A stretch of 64,000 nucleotides of DNA from Shinisaurus crocodilurus (GCA_021292165.1 CM037880.1:209648255-209712254); one strand, 5' to 3'. Counted from the first letter of the stretch, positions 11,123 to 23,232 are shown. The notes: a model not told the origin generated them from the sequence alone. Numbers and translations: made by a program.

Positions 11123-11160
11123 TCATTCATTCATTCATTCATTCATTCATTCATTCATTC
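11123..11160. repeat. (ATTC)n microsatellite
   Basis: About nine ATTC units. Confidence 0.9.
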
Positions 11161-11605
11161 AAACTGGTCATTGACATTACATACAGGGCTGGCATCAAAG
11201 GTAGGGCCCACATCCCAACAGGGGCCCACTGAGAAGAACCCCCTGGAGCTGATCCTCCTTTTCACCACTGCAACCTGATTATTCACCTGCATCTCGCTCT
11301 GGCCCACACACAATGGCGGTGGTGAGAAAGAAGGGTAGCAGATGCCACGGCCTCCTTGCTCAGTGGCTCTCTGCCCGTCAAGCTGGCAAGTAGTAGCAAT
11401 GATGAGAAAGAGGATGAGGAACAACAGCGCTTAGTAACAATAGCAGTGAGAAAGTACACTCCCTGAGGGAGGGGCCCCCATTGATGGTGTCTTGGCCAAG
11501 GGTGTCCAAAATCTGGATTAGATATTAAGAACACTGATTGGGCTGATCTATCAATTTTGTTTTTGTCTTAAGTTTTTAAGTCCATTCTGTCACACATCAG
11601 TTTGC

Positions 11606-11609
<4 letters not shown>
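11161..11609. other. Possible eroded hAT-like element
   Basis: CAGGGCTGGCATCAAAGGTAGG at 11184 is a hAT-type left terminus, and GGTGTCTTGGCCAAGGG near 11490 may be the right end. The inside is mixed and has no coding signal. Weak. Confidence 0.25.
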
Positions 11610-11636
<27 letters not shown>

Positions 11637-11637
11637 G
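11610..11637. repeat. (AG)n microsatellite
   Basis: About 13 AG units, followed to about 11880 by AT-rich sequence of the TGCATTTTT repeat type. Confidence 0.9.
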
Positions 11638-12265
11638 TCTGCATGAAAAACGGTATGCATTTTCATGCAAATTTCTACTAACAAGAACATTTTTGTATGT
11701 AGTTTTTAAAGCAATTTCCCCTAACATAGCACATTTTGGGTGTGTGCCGTTTCCCCCAATATATGCAATTTTATCAATTTTTAATAACTGGAAGACTGCA
11801 TTGCAAAAGTATGAATATCAAAATAGAGCTGCATTTCAGTTTGCATACTGGTTCAGAAAGGGTGAAGTAGGTAGGTTCACATGAAGATGAATTTCTCCCT
11901 CATCCCTAGACTGCATCATGCCAAAGGGACATATATAAAGGGACTGGGACCTATCAGTCAAGATTTTGAACTTTGCAGCACCAATCAGAATCCTTCCCTC
12001 CCCCCCTTTTGTATGAACTTCCACTGACAAATCCTAGATGGCTGCAGTGGAAGATTGCATTACTTGGATTTGTGCTAAAGATGCAGCTGGTGTTTTGGAA
12101 ACACACAACTTGTTCCACATGGCAGAGATAGCCTTGAACTGTCTCAGACAACAAGCTTCCAAGCCATGTTTGAAGTTGAAATGGAGTCTCAAAATCAATT
12201 TTTGGTATAAAATAGGAGTTGCTGTTTCAAAATGGTGTGTGTGTGTGGGGGTCCAAATTCTGTTA

Positions 12266-12380
12266 GGGTGCAATCCTGTGCAGGTTTAGACAGAAAAAAA
12301 GTCCTACAATTTCCAGCATGCCCCAGCTAGCAAGGAGTTGTAGGACTTTTTTCGTTCTAAACATACAAAGGATTGTGCCC
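12266..12380. mobile_element. Harbinger-like hairpin MITE, family A
   Basis: Arms GGGTGCAATCCTGTG and AAGGATTGTGCCC. TTA flanks both sides (12263-12265, 12381-12383). The centre is CTACAATTTCCAGCATGCCC facing AGGAGTTGTAGGAC. Confidence 0.8.
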
Positions 12381-12698
12381 TTAGGCATATTCATGTCTAC
12401 CTCCAACATCTAACTTCCATTGTTCAGTAGATCACCTAAAGCACAGCTGCTGCACTTGCCTTTTCTCTCTCAGAGAGTGGAAAGACCTGAAGTCCAGGGT
12501 AAAGGGAGTAAAGAATGTGCAGGAGGTAGCCAACAACAGACCACCAAGTTTTCAGCTCTCAGAAGAGTACAGTGAAATGAAAATCAATGGGAATAGCCTT
12601 AACAATAGCCTTAAAATCAATGGGAATAGTTTTAGGGATGGTGGGCCTGCTACTCCAAAGCAATGGCAGGTGTCAGAAGGAGTAGAAGCAACTGGTCC

Positions 12699-13040
12699 CG
12701 GTGATGCAGCTAGGGCTGAACCTTGGGGCCCAAGCTCAGGGCCCTGCAACCCAGCCCCCCCCGCCCAATATCCACCCAGGGAGTGGCAGGTGATGAGGGC
12801 TGCACAAGCAAACTCTATTTTATTCTTACAGTCATGATGGTGCTATGATGTGTTGTTGTTGTTGTTGTTGTTCTAACATATCAGGAATGCAGAAGCAGTT
12901 TTAAAGCATGGGATGGTGGTTGGAGGGGGACACACAAATGTTAATTGTGTGCTTCTCAACTGCCACATGGCCATTTATGGTCCGTCCGTCCCCATAACAC
13001 CATTAAATCCAGGGTCTAAAATTACCTAGCTGCACCACTG
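12699..13040. mobile_element. hAT-like non-autonomous element (TSD AC[T/C]GGTCC)
   Basis: Ends CGGTGATGCAGCTAGG and CCTAGCTGCACCACTG form a terminal inverted repeat. The flanks ACTGGTCC (12691-12698) and ACCGGTCC (13041-13048) match at 7 of 8 bases. It includes a GTT microsatellite (12851-12872). Non-coding. Confidence 0.8.
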
Positions 13041-13225
13041 ACCGGTCCCCAATGTAAATGCATTTAAAAAAAAAAAAAAAAAAAGTTGCACACCTTGGGA
13101 ATCAAAAGACAGGATAGAAATCACTATCCATCCATCAATGAATAAAATGTCTTTGGGTGCACCTAAAGTTGCTTCTGTTTGCTTTGGGACAGTCACATGG
13201 ATTTCCTTCAAAATGAGAAAATCGG

Positions 13226-14040
13226 TGTATTTATTTATTTATTTATTTATTTATTATATTTATCAATCGCCCATCTGGCCGGTCACCCGGCCACCCTGGG
13301 CGATGTACAATTAAAATACAACAAAACAACACAATAAAATATAATAATTAAAACAATATAAAAAATTCTCATTAAAAACCTAACCCACCCCATATTCCCG
13401 CCTGAACAGCCATGTTTTTAATGCATGGCGGAAGCTCATCACGGAGGGGGCATGGCGAAGGTCACTAGGGAGGGAGTTCCATAATGTGGGGGCCGCCACA
13501 GAGAAGGCCCTCTTCCTAGTCCCCACCAGCCTGGCTGCTCTGGCTGATGGGATAAGGAGAAGGCCGTCCGTGGCAGACCTTGTTGAGTGGCCTACTTGAT
13601 GTTGCTGGAGGCGCTCCTTGAGATAAACTGGGTCGGAGCCGTGTACGGTTTTAAAGGTCAAAACCAACACCTTGAATTCGGCTCGGCAAGCAACTGGTAG
13701 CCAGTGCAACTCATTAAGCACTGGCGTGATGTGATCACGCCGGCGGCTGCCCTTAATCAGGCGAGCCGCCGCGTTCTGTACCAGCTGAAGCTTCCGGACC
13801 GTCTTCAAGGGTAACCCCACGTAGAGCGCATTACAGTAGTCTAGGTGAGAGGAGACCAAGGCATGAACCACTGATGGGAGCAGGTGATTAGGAAGGTAGG
13901 GGCGCAGCTGCCGTATCAGATGGAGTTGATACAGCGCCGCCCGGCTCACAGCTGCCACCTGAGCCTCCATGGACAGCTGGGAGTCTAGAATAGCTGGGTG
14001 TATGAAGGAAAATAGGAGCGCAACTAGCTTGAACCTCATA
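13226..14040 (-). mobile_element. L2-type LINE, 5'-truncated
   Basis: A minus-strand L2-clade retrotransposon retaining the C-terminal quarter of its polymerase ORF, a 3' UTR with the GCCCAGGGTGGCCGGGTGACC-like run and a TAAA microsatellite tail at 13228-13255. Truncation at the 5' end is usual for LINE copies. Confidence 0.85.
13380..14039 (-). pseudogene. L2 LINE ORF2 C-terminal fragment
   Basis: An open 219-codon frame that belongs to a reverse-transcriptase polyprotein, after the catalytic domain. Visible family blocks in order are YQLHLIRQLRPYL, SSHLDYCNALYVGLPLK, KLQLVQNAAARLI, HITPVLNELHWLPV, EFKVLVLTFK and RRAFSVAAPTLWNSLPS. These are typical of the region downstream of the RT core in L2-clade elements. 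The polymerase YADD centre and the endonuclease are absent, so it is non-functional, but the frame is unbroken, suggesting a fairly recent insertion. The start is arbitrary because the copy is truncated. Confidence 0.85.
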
Positions 14041-14044
14041 CATT

Positions 14045-14700
14045 TATTTTACTTTACTTTTTGCATGTCCTGTGGATGCCTCTTCTGTGATGCACCATGG
14101 CCCTTGTTGCTTTATGCTAGGGGTATTTAGGAACAGAAGATGGATGTTCCCATACCTTTCCCTACCCCGGTTCAGTGGCACAGTACGCTTTCTAGTTTTG
14201 CAGTTCTATGATGAACTGCACCCCAAAACAGTAGAAGTAGTAGCACAAATTTATGTCTTTAACCTTCAAACAACCCTTCTTCAGGACCACTCCTATTCCA
14301 GGAAATGAAAGTTCCACGTATCATAAACAAGTCAACGACACAAAACCCAAGAGACCCTCTGAATTATTGAATGCTAAAATCAGTCTCAAATATATCGTGA
14401 ATTCTAGCTATATAAAAAGCACTTAGCACTTATTCAATGCCATACATTTTCAAGACATTCTACAAGGACTGACAAACCTATCCTTATAATTCCCCCGAGC
14501 AGTATGTACTATCCCCATTTTTATTGCATTCATAAGAAAAGAGAAGAACAGAAATTACATGGAAGTTTCTGAAGGCCAATATACCAGACCATGGACAGAT
14601 TGAGAATTATAATTGAAGATGCCTTTACACCATGTTTTGTTCATCCTTTTCCTTTGGCAGAGATTCTAGCACTTAACAATGACCCTGGAGACTTCAGAAC
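14045..14700. other. No recognised feature
   Basis: Unique-looking sequence with no domain or repeat signal. Confidence 0.5.
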
Positions 14701-14702
14701 AA

Positions 14703-15340
14703 AAGAACATAAGAAGATTCATGCTGGATCTTACCAAGGGTCCATCTAGTCCCGCATTCTGTTCATACAGTAGCCAACCAGCTGCCTGTGGGAAACCTCC
14801 AAGTAGAACATGAGTGCAATAGCACCCTCCCAGTTGTGTTCCCCAGTAAGTGGTGTGCCTAGATATACTGTCTTTGATACTAGAGGGAGCATATAGCCAT
14901 CAGGACCAGTAGCCACTGATACCCTTATCCTCCAATGAATTTGTCTAACCACCTTTTAAAGCCATCCAAATTTGTGGTCATCACTACATCTTGTGGTAGC
15001 AAATTCCATAATTTAACTATGTGCTATGTGAAAATGTACTTTCTTTTATCTGTCCTGAGTCTCCCACCAGTAAGCTTCATGGGATGACCCTGGGTTTTAG
15101 TATAATAAGAAAGGGAGAAAAATGTCTCCTTAATCCACTTTCTCCACACCATGCATAATTTTGTACACCTCTATCATGTATCTTCTTCTTTTCTGAGCTA
15201 AAAAGTCTGAGACATTGCAACCTTTCCTCATAGGGGAGTTGCTCCAACCCCTTGATCATTTTGGTTGCCATTTTCTGCACCTTTTTCAGCTCTGCAATAT
15301 CCTTTTTCAGGTGCAGTGACCAAAACTTTTTTTTTTTTTT
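14703..15340 (-). mobile_element. CR1-type LINE 3' end (older subfamily)
   Basis: Minus strand encodes a decayed KMIKGLEQLPYEERLQ block, matching the MIKGLETRPYEERL block of the CR1 copies at 46.3 and 59.6 kb, then a long 3' UTR. Several stops and frameshifts. It ends near 14703 by CATAAGAAGATTCATGCTGG. Confidence 0.8.
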
Positions 15341-15407
15341 GCTTTCTCATGAAGTGGGTGACAAGATGATTTGTCTTGTTTGTGACATCCAGCTGTGTGG
15401 GAAGAAT

Positions 15408-15475
15408 TTCATTTCATTTATTTCATTTCTATACCACCCCACAGCCGAAGCTCTCTGGGCAGTTCACAATGGCAG
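15408..15475 (-). repeat. L2-type LINE 3' tail
   Basis: ATTTCATTTCTATACCACCC and AGCCGAAGCTCTCTGGGCAG are the reverse complement of the tail that ends the L2 copy at 28680-28745. Confidence 0.75.
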
Positions 15476-15489
15476 GGTGGCTTGTTCAT

Positions 15490-15870
15490 GGGCAGAATGC
15501 CCCTGCCCCCACAGATTCTTGCACCCCACAGATTCTATTGCACAAGTGGTGGCTCCCACTGATTCTGTTGCAGAAGTGAGACCCACCACTTGTGCAACAG
15601 AGATTTAACGCTTCCCAGAGGAAGCTCCAAAATGAGTGGAAATGCACATTTCTGAATCAGGACAGGTCAGTGGAGCTCCCTTATGCAAGCTTCTCAGACT
15701 TGCCCCATTCCAGAAATAAGCATTTTAGCTTCTTTCTGGTTGCCCCTGGAAGTGCTAAGTCTGTGTTCTGCAAGTGGTGGATGCCACCTGCACACAGGAA
15801 TTGGTGGCATGCAGGAGAATCGGTGGAGGCATAAGCACTCCACTAGATTTTGCCCTGATATTCCCTCTCC
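15490..15870. mobile_element. MITE-like hairpin family D
   Basis: Weak inverted ends GGGCAGAATGCCCC and CTAGATTTTGCCC. Internally it aligns with 32904-33240: CACAAGTGGTGG, CTGTTGCAGAAGTGAGACCCACCA, TTCCAGAAATAAGCATTT. Non-coding. Confidence 0.55.
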
Positions 15871-16394
15871 TCAAATTTTGTTCCATCTTGAAAATCTAAA
15901 TTAAATTATTTAAATTAAAAATAAACAAACAAATAAACATGTCTTTAAATGAGGCCAATTCAATTTTGGGACAATCGGGTCATACCTGTGAGGGACATTG
16001 TGCAAAATCAATCGATGCTGGACCAGCATCTTTCCCACCCCCACTCCCTAGCTAGCCAAAATTCCCTGCCCCCCCATCTGCATTCAGTATTATGTTCAGC
16101 CAATCAAAGTGAGGCCAGCCTGCAGCTACCTAAAAGAGCTTCCTTTTGCCCCTTCCAAAGAAGGCTAGAACGCATCCTGCCTGTTGTAGCAAGCCAACTT
16201 AGCCCTTATTTAGCAGATGCAGAGTAAATCACAGTGATTCAAAACTGTATTGTTTATTTTATTATTGTTATTATGCTTTCTTACCCAAAGGCTCTCAAAG
16301 TGGCTTACAAGTAAACTGAAAAACAGTAGAAATAAATAAAACACCAGCTGAATCCATTTCATAGGGTTCACAGCCCAATTAAGATTGCAATCAT
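15871..16394. other. Mostly unrecognised; possible LINE tail
   Basis: 16250-16340 (TTATTGTTATTATGCTTTCT ... GGCTCTCAAAGTGGCTTAC) resembles a minus-strand LINE 3' end. The rest shows nothing. Confidence 0.35.
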
Positions 16395-16600
16395 GGACTA
16401 GGTTCACATGATGCAACATCCCACTGTGGCTTATAAGCCACGGCAGATTGTCATGTAATACGAACTCAGACTGTTTCCAGCAGGGTGGCTTGTTCATGGG
16501 CAGCAAGCCACCCTGACAACACATGGCTTTTTCTAGGAGTTGTTTCACCCATGATGGGTTGGTGAACCTAGGCAACCAAACGAAATCATCACACATCCCT
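16395..16600. mobile_element. Hairpin MITE-like element, family C relative
   Basis: Contains GTGGCTTATAAGCCACGGC and GGGTGGCTTGTTCATGGGCA facing GCAAGCCACCCT, words shared with 10002-10206. A hAT-type end CATCACACATCCCTA lies at 16583. Boundaries are uncertain. Confidence 0.4.
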
Positions 16601-17165
16601 ACCTGGAGGGCTACTTGAGGATATGATGGAGGTGGCAAAGTAAGCCTTCTTTGCTGCCTTCACCACCATGCAGTAGGCATACTTCTAAGTTCTTATGCTT
16701 GCTCCATCACCTTCATGATGAGTTTTAGTCTTTGGATTTAAATGTTCTCAGAGATTCTAACCACCCCTCTCTTGCCCAGCTCACTGGCTAGCTTTCCTTC
16801 AGTCGCTAACCCATTTTATTCTGGCAAACAGTGTAACGTCAACTATTTGTCATTCTAGAGGTCACGGCTCTTCATTTTGAATGCCCGCGTGGGGTGGCAT
16901 GTTGCTCCTTTGTGTCTCTTACATTTGAAAACTGTGTATTAAAAAAGAGAAATATATAATTGAGTTTCACAATGCTAGCCAATGCTCTGTGTGTGTGTGT
17001 CAGGGAAGTGGATATTATTTTTTCTTCTTTCACGGCATCCTGCATTTGCAATATACTCTTTAAGGAGCATCGCTTTTTGAACTACTTTGCACCACTAGAG
17101 TAATTGTATCCTGCTGGTGGCAAGAGAGCTGAGGATGAAGAAAAGCCAGCCACAGGTGTGACCAA
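16601..17165. other. No recognised feature
   Basis: A short GT run lies at 16989-17000. Nothing else is seen. Confidence 0.5.
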
Positions 17166-17167
17166 AA

Positions 17168-17187
17168 TAATAGTAGTAGTAGTAGTA

Positions 17188-17220
<33 letters not shown>

Positions 17221-17221
17221 G
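17168..17221. repeat. (TAG)n(TAA)n compound microsatellite
   Basis: About seven TAG units run directly into about ten TAA units. Confidence 0.9.
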
Positions 17222-17721
17222 AAAGAGCTTAGAATACCGACTGTACTGACTGAAGGGCTTTATTCAGTTGGGAAAAGTGTAGGATCAAAGGATATTTTCT
17301 ATGGATGAAGTCTTCCTTTAGTACCGTTCTTGCATCCCACAGAGTGTGCTGGTGAAGTGAAAACATTTAATTGGTTTTTCTCAACAGCCTATTGCCTGCA
17401 TCCTTCCAGAACACTGCAAAATAGATGCATCTGGAAGCCTTTCATTCCTTCTGGTATCCCGGTAGCCTATTCTCTCTCTCTAAATCAGTCAGACAACAAT
17501 CAGGGAAGCCTCCAGGTAGAGTTCAGATCAACAGCCTCTCAGTTTTAGTACATAGAACAAACAGGGCTGCATCCACGCATGAAGCGATAGTGTCACCTTT
17601 GCATTACATGAGAACCAATCACAATGCCGAAAAGCAGACTCCTCTGGTTAGCCAAAATGTTGAACAGGTTCATTCGCACAGACTGGAGGCTCTCTCTAGC
17701 CTTATTCAGACCTTTTAAATT
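17222..17721. other. No recognised feature
   Basis: Overlapping frames of 72 and 97 codons (17330-17718) have no domain signs. Confidence 0.5.
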
Positions 17722-17937
17722 AGGGGAAAGAAGTGGAGGTCGCTGACTCTGGTGTCAGTAGGGTGGTGTATCCGCTCCGGGTTTCAGTCTGTCCTTTGAA
17801 GGAGCTATCCATGGTGCTGAACCTATTTGGGGAAATGGGGCTCAGCACCATGAACAACTCCTTAAAAGTGCAGACTGAAGCCCTGAGCAGATATACCACC
17901 CCACTGACACTGCAACCACCAGCCTCCACTAGGGAAA
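17722..17937. mobile_element. Hairpin MITE family F
   Basis: Fold-back: AGTGGAGGTCGCTGACTCTG and GTCAGTAGGGTGGTGTATCC face GATATACCACCCCACTGACA and CCAGCCTCCACT, with CCATGGTGCTGAACC facing GGCTCAGCACCATG. A second copy is at 19775-19975 and a fragment at 18690-18765. Confidence 0.7.
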
Positions 17938-19011
17938 AATAAACATGCAAGGGGAGGGAATGTGCAAGCCCCTCCCCCTCTGCCATCACTTCTGTTGCCC
18001 TCTACTTCTGGAGGAAGACTTTGTGAAGAGGAGAAGAACCTCCTCTGTCTATGGGGGCTCTCCACATGGACCAAGCCACTGGAAGATCAGCATTCTGGAT
18101 CGTGTCGAGAGTCCCCACAGATAGAGTCATCCCTCCTCTTCACAAAGTCACCCTGCATGAGTAGAGGGTGATGAAAGCAATGGCAGAGTGGGTGGGGCTA
18201 GCATGCTCCTTCCTCATGTGTCTCCTGTTCCCCTATTTAGAATGCCTAAATAGGACTTCTCTCTCTCTTCAATTAACTAGAATGTATACACCTATCTAAA
18301 CAGGGCAGGAAGAAGGAGTTATGAAGGGCTGACACTATGCCTGAATTCTTTGGGATTCTCTCTCTCTCTCTCTAATACATACAGATAATGCACCATAACC
18401 CAACTCCAGTATAAGCTAACATAAGCTGTCAGCCATCTTAGAAAGAAGGAAGGAACTTCTGGGTCAAAAGCAGACATAGGCAGAGCCCTACAGAACTCTG
18501 TTCTCTAATAATCACTTTCTTATACCATGCTATTGAAAGCAAGAGATTAAAGTTCAGTGGACAAATCTGAACAGCAATTTGTGTTCACATTCCAGGATAG
18601 ACAGTGAGCCTTATTATTATTACTCTACTTCTTGTTCTAAAGGGGTGGTTGTGACATATGCAGTAGCCATCCAAGCATGATTCCTTTTATGCCCTCTCTA
18701 CCCAAAGCTACTTTAAAGGAGCTATGCATGGTGCTGAACCTATTTTGGGAAGTAGTAGTTTATATGATTTCCCAAAGACCCCCTTCCTCGCATCATTCAC
18801 CAACAAAGAGACTTTGGTCCCACTTTGGGGTCACCTCCCTTTACACAGGTTGTCCCATCTGAAGGGCATAAAAAAAATGAAAAAAAGAATGAAGTTCAAG
18901 GAAAGAATGTAATCACTCCTTTTCTCCAACAAAACTTGAGATTTCCCCAGAGCCTGTGGCATACTGGGCTCAAACACAGCTAAACTTCTAAGAATTTCCA
19001 TTGATATATTC
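17938..19011. other. Unrecognised, with a family F fragment
   Basis: 18690-18765 repeats the family F words CTTTAAAGGAGCTATGCATG and GTGCTGAACCTATTTTGGGA. A (TC)n run lies at 18356-18373. Otherwise nothing is recognised. Confidence 0.45.
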
Positions 19012-19133
19012 CCAGTGTTCTCCAACCTTGGGTCCCCAGATGTTTTTGGCCTACAATTCACAGCATGCCCCAGCCAGCTATGCTGGGAGTTGTAGGCCGA
19101 AAACATCTGGGGACCCAAGGTTGGAGAACACTG
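19012..19133. mobile_element. hAT-like hairpin MITE family E (TSD ATATATTC)
   Basis: Starts CCAGTGTTCTCCAACCTTGG, ends GGTTGGAGAACACTG; the centre has CAGCATGCCCCAGCC and TGCTGGGAGTTGTAGGCC. Perfect 8-bp duplications ATATATTC at 19004-19011 and 19134-19141. Confidence 0.85.
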
Positions 19134-19319
19134 ATATATTCAGTATATTTCTGCAACTTGTGCATTATTTGGTGTGCACACTTTCTGCCATTTGTTAAAG
19201 TCTCATGTTCAGTAAAGGACAAATGGGTTTATGATTCTGAAGAAGGATATTGTATAGTACACATTCCTTACCATAATTATTCATCTTAGCATCCTAATAT
19301 GAATATGCTAAATTTGATA

Positions 19320-19502
19320 GCTTCACAATAACCCTGTGAGTCAGGTTAGTTAGCCACAGAGGGAGGGAGGGAGGGAGGGAGGGAGGGAGAGAGAGAGAGA
19401 GAGAGAGAGGCCCAGCTTTAACCAGTGAGCTTCAGAACTGAGTGAGAATTTAAACCGCTCAGTTAGTTCTAGTCTAACACACTAACCACAGCACCACAAT
19501 GA
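19320..19502 (-). repeat. Diverged tRNA-type SINE with (GGGA)n(GA)n
   Basis: ATAACCCTGTGAGTCAGGTTAG and CTAACACACTAACCACAGCACC are the reverse complement of a Sauria/MIR-like SINE. A GGGA/GA tract (19357-19409) has expanded in the middle. Confidence 0.5.
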
Positions 19503-19774
19503 CTCATGTCAGGTTCTTCATGCTCTTTCCCTCATCATGTTTATTATTGTCTGTATCTATAGGTCAAGTTCTTTTTTATATGCCTGAGATGTACGAAACT
19601 GTGACAGCGCTGACATGTTAGCACAAAATGCATGTGGAAAGCCGAGAGTTGCTGCCATGCAATTATCGCCAGAATGTAATATAAAATTGGCTTTTGCTTT
19701 TGTTTGATTGATTTTACTTTTTTTTTTCACCACTTGCATTACATTAATCTTTAAAGAGTATCATTCCAACCACA
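19503..19774. other. No recognised feature
   Basis: Short AT-rich stretch, nothing seen. Confidence 0.5.
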
Positions 19775-19975
19775 CTGACCAGCAGTTGCTGGTGGCTCCA
19801 ATGTCAGTGGGGAGGGGTATCCACTCTGGGTTTCAGTCTGAACTTTAAAGGAGCTATGCATGGTGCTGAACCTATTTTGGGAAGACTAAAAGACTAAAAT
19901 CAGGACTGGATACACCACCCCACTGACATTGGAGTCACGTCACCTGCCTCCGCTGACACTACCTTTTCACTTCAC
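19775..19975. mobile_element. Hairpin MITE family F
   Basis: TGTCAGTGGGGAGGGGTATCC faces GGATACACCACCCCACTGACA, and TTTAAAGGAGCTATGCATGG matches the copy at 17722. The central arm is partly deleted. Confidence 0.65.
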
Positions 19976-20173
19976 GGAGGATGAGACATTATGGAGATTC
20001 CCTACAAGCTGCTCCTGAGTGGAATTCTTTTATCTTTCTGTCTGGATTGTTGCTTTTTTTTGTTGGAAAGGGCTAAATCTCCCAACTAGGAGTGAGGTCT
20101 TGCTAAATACATTATGTCAAAAGGTGGCATTTTATGTTGAATATTCTTGTTCATTGTGGTTTTCACAAAGAAG

Positions 20174-20639
20174 TAGTGATGTTAACATTCCTGGGGGGGG
20201 GAGCCCTGCCTCGCCTGGCCTCTCCGTAGCAGGGTCCCCCACGACTCGATTCTCCGCAGCGCGGAGCAATTCTCCACGCCACTCGAGCCGCCCGCGCCTG
20301 CTGCGACGGGACCCTGCGCCTGCATGCCGGGACTCTGCGCTGCGTCTTTTCCGTAAAAACCAGGGCAACAGGGCTTAAAACGGCCGTTTTAAGCCCTGTT
20401 GCCCTGGTTTCTATGGAAAAGATACAGTGCGGGGTTCTGGCACGCCGGTGCAGGGTCCCGTCACATCACTTCCGGCCAGCCAGAAGTGACAGGACGGGAC
20501 CGTTGCGGCAGGCGCAGGCAACTCGTCGCAGAGAGTCGAGCGGGGCCGGGATCCGGTAAGGCCCGCAAGTCTTGGGCGGGCATGAGCAGGGCCGATTTCG
20601 GCCCGCTCTGCCCGCTCGAGGCAAGCGGTTACATCCCTA
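20174..20639. mobile_element. GC-rich hAT-like element, copy 3
   Basis: Ends TAGTGATGTTAAC and GCGGTTACATCCCTA form the terminal inverted repeat; flanks CAAAGAAG and CAAGAAGA are a degenerate possible duplication. Two inner palindromes: CAGGGCTTAAAACGGCC with GGCCGTTTTAAGCCCTG at 20366-20405, and TCACTTCCGGCC with GGCCAGCCAGAAGTGA at 20464-20488. Confidence 0.7.
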
Positions 20640-22508
20640 CAAGAAGAAGAGATGAAGCTGACTGGAAGAGCAATGAATAACTTTTTTAAGATAGCTCATT
20701 TTGTATTTGGAATTAGAATGACATTTTAACACCCCCCACCCGCAAAATAGAATGGGAGGGAGAGAGAAAATTATTCACTTTGGCAGCTAAATAAACCTCC
20801 CCCTCTGTCTCTGAAACAGAACCTTAAAAATATATGGACTGTTCCAATAAACTCATATTTGACTGGCAGCTATTTTACAGAACATCTCCTCAGCTAATTT
20901 AGGCACTGGCACGGTGTCAGCCTAAGTGATGAACAGGAATGCTGGCAGAAAATAGAATGTGCAGCTGTTAGTGTGAGGTCATTACGACTTTCCAGCCCAA
21001 TATATGTCTTTGCCTATGAAGATATTGGTTACAAAGGAGAATGGCAAAAAAATTGCTGGGTTGATTCATTCAGAGCTGCTGCTATCAGAAATCATAAAGG
21101 ATTAGACTGGACAACAAACCCTTCTGATCTAGTCCCTAATGCATGGAAGAGGCTCTGCCTGACCACCAAGTACACTGGCTGCAACTCTGACATCTCTAGA
21201 TGACCTCATGGGACCTTAGCATTTGAATACAGTTTTCCATGCAAGAAAACTTAGGCGAGGGGGAACTCACACTCTGATATATACCTGGGATGAACGAAGC
21301 TTCAAGGTGGAAACTGGAGAACCTTGAGGAGCTCGGGTTTTGCTGCTTCACAGATCTCTAATGCCAGGGGGATCTTTGTGCAAGATGGAGAATGTAGGCA
21401 AAAGGCAGTGCTGAAAGTAGATCACGAGGATGAAGAACTGAGCTGAGATTTGGGGTTCTGGAAGTAACAAGGGCAACAGGAAGTAGGCCAAGTAGAGTTG
21501 TATTAGACAACAATCCCGGAAGTCTAGTGCACAAGGCAAGTTCTTACTCAGGCAAACTCTGAATCCAGTTTCTAAGCATTTTCACAAGACAAAGCCTAGC
21601 ACAGTTCAGTAATGTGTGATCTGTCCATTTTCGTTTCTCCACCCACATCTGATTTTTTTAAAAAAATCTCACTTTCTTTCCATCCCATTTCTCAAGAAAT
21701 TTGTGAAGTTTGGTAAGTTCCTATAAAAAAACCGAACACAATTTCTCACCCATCCCTACAAGTTACAACCTGGAATACACTTGCCAATGATTGATGATGG
21801 CTTCAGCCATTCTACTATTGTCCTGTGCATTTGAATTCTGCCAGGTCATTCTGCTCACCATCCCAATCCCATCAGAACACTGTTTCCTTTGCCCTATTCC
21901 ACCACATATGACCTATGTTCCCATAATGGAGAAGTTGCACTTCCATTTGAACAGTCCATGTAAAAAGCACCTCTTATAATACGGATAAACTTTGTGTTAG
22001 AACACTCTTTGATATTTTCTGATGTACATGCTCTTTTAAATTATCTACCTGTTTCTTGGAAGTTAAAGCTTGGTCAATGTAAATTGATTTTCTGTGCCCA
22101 TTTGACAGCTAAAAGACCGACACTGGAAAGATAAAAGCTCATCTCTTATAACACAATTGATTGAAGACTTAACGATGCTTTCACTATTTGAGCGGATGAT
22201 ATGCAGACACCACTTTCGAATGGACATATATATATGGATATATGGTCTGCCTTTGTTGAAGCTTATGTATAATTGATACATCTGGATTCATGCTTTTATT
22301 TGGATATTTAAATATCAGCAATTGTTAATTTCAGGTTTTTTCCATGTTTCTGTTTTGTTTGTTTCTTTTATTTAGATTTTGTTTTGATTTGGTGAAATTC
22401 ACAATACAAAAATGAAAAAAATGTAAGAAGCAGCACCTCTAAATGATATTGAGCAGATGTTTAGAAAAGGATGCTCAATATTTGTGCTGGTTGTTTTGTG
22501 CAAAAAAA
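20640..22508. other. Mostly unrecognised
   Basis: AT-rich. 21655-21765 ends in TTTCTCACCCATCCCTAC and may be an eroded hAT-like end. I see no gene. Confidence 0.4.
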
Positions 22509-22565
22509 TACTCAAGTCCCACTAGATAGATAGATGGATAGGCAGATGTTGGGACTTGAGTATGC
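22509..22565. repeat. Short fold-back
   Basis: TACTCAAGTCCCA and TGGGACTTGAGTA are perfect 13-bp inverted arms around a loop with three GATA units. Confidence 0.7.
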
Positions 22566-23114
22566 TGTGACAAAATCAACATCTAAAAGTAAACTCAGTA
22601 TGCAAGATTTGCACATGTTAAGCCACAGTTCACATAGAAAGATGCATCCCGCCCCCATCAAGAATGACCATCCTTCTGCCAAGCATGCTGTAATTCTATT
22701 CTCTGTTAAAGATAAAGACATCACGTCATGAATTTTCGGAGTGGAATCCTATTTCCTGCTTTACGGTGCTCAGATTGGTTTATAACAACAGTCCCTTTGG
22801 GGATTAAAAAGCTAAGGGAGTCATATTTCACTTGTATCTAAATTCAATAACAGTGTACTTTTCTGTGTGAGTGGCTGTCCATCCTGATAAGTGAGATGGT
22901 GGCTAAAATGAATCTGTCATCCCTAAATTAAATACTAAATTAACATCCGAACTCATAGCTCCACATCTATTTACCAAAGCAGAATCCCTCCTTCATGCTG
23001 AGGTGGGGAGGCCATTTGAAATGAATTCTTCATTAAAGGCTTTCTGGACTAAGTAAGGGATGTAAAACATACAGTTTTATATAATGGGTAGTAGGGGAAG
23101 GCATAAAACTCATA
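22566..23114. other. No recognised feature
   Basis: Nothing seen. Confidence 0.5.
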
Positions 23115-23170
23115 TGTAAGGACGTCTTATAGGTCCCTTCCAACTCTACTATTCTATGATTCTATGATCC
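23115..23170 (+). repeat. CR1 LINE 3' terminus
   Basis: TTCCAACTCTACTATTCTA followed by repeated TGATTCTA is the exact CR1 3' end seen at 60050-60070. Confidence 0.8.
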
Positions 23171-23232
23171 AGATTAGAGTGGCCCAGTTAAGACAGGGAA
23201 TTATTGTATTTCCTTTTAGCTAAACTATGCAT

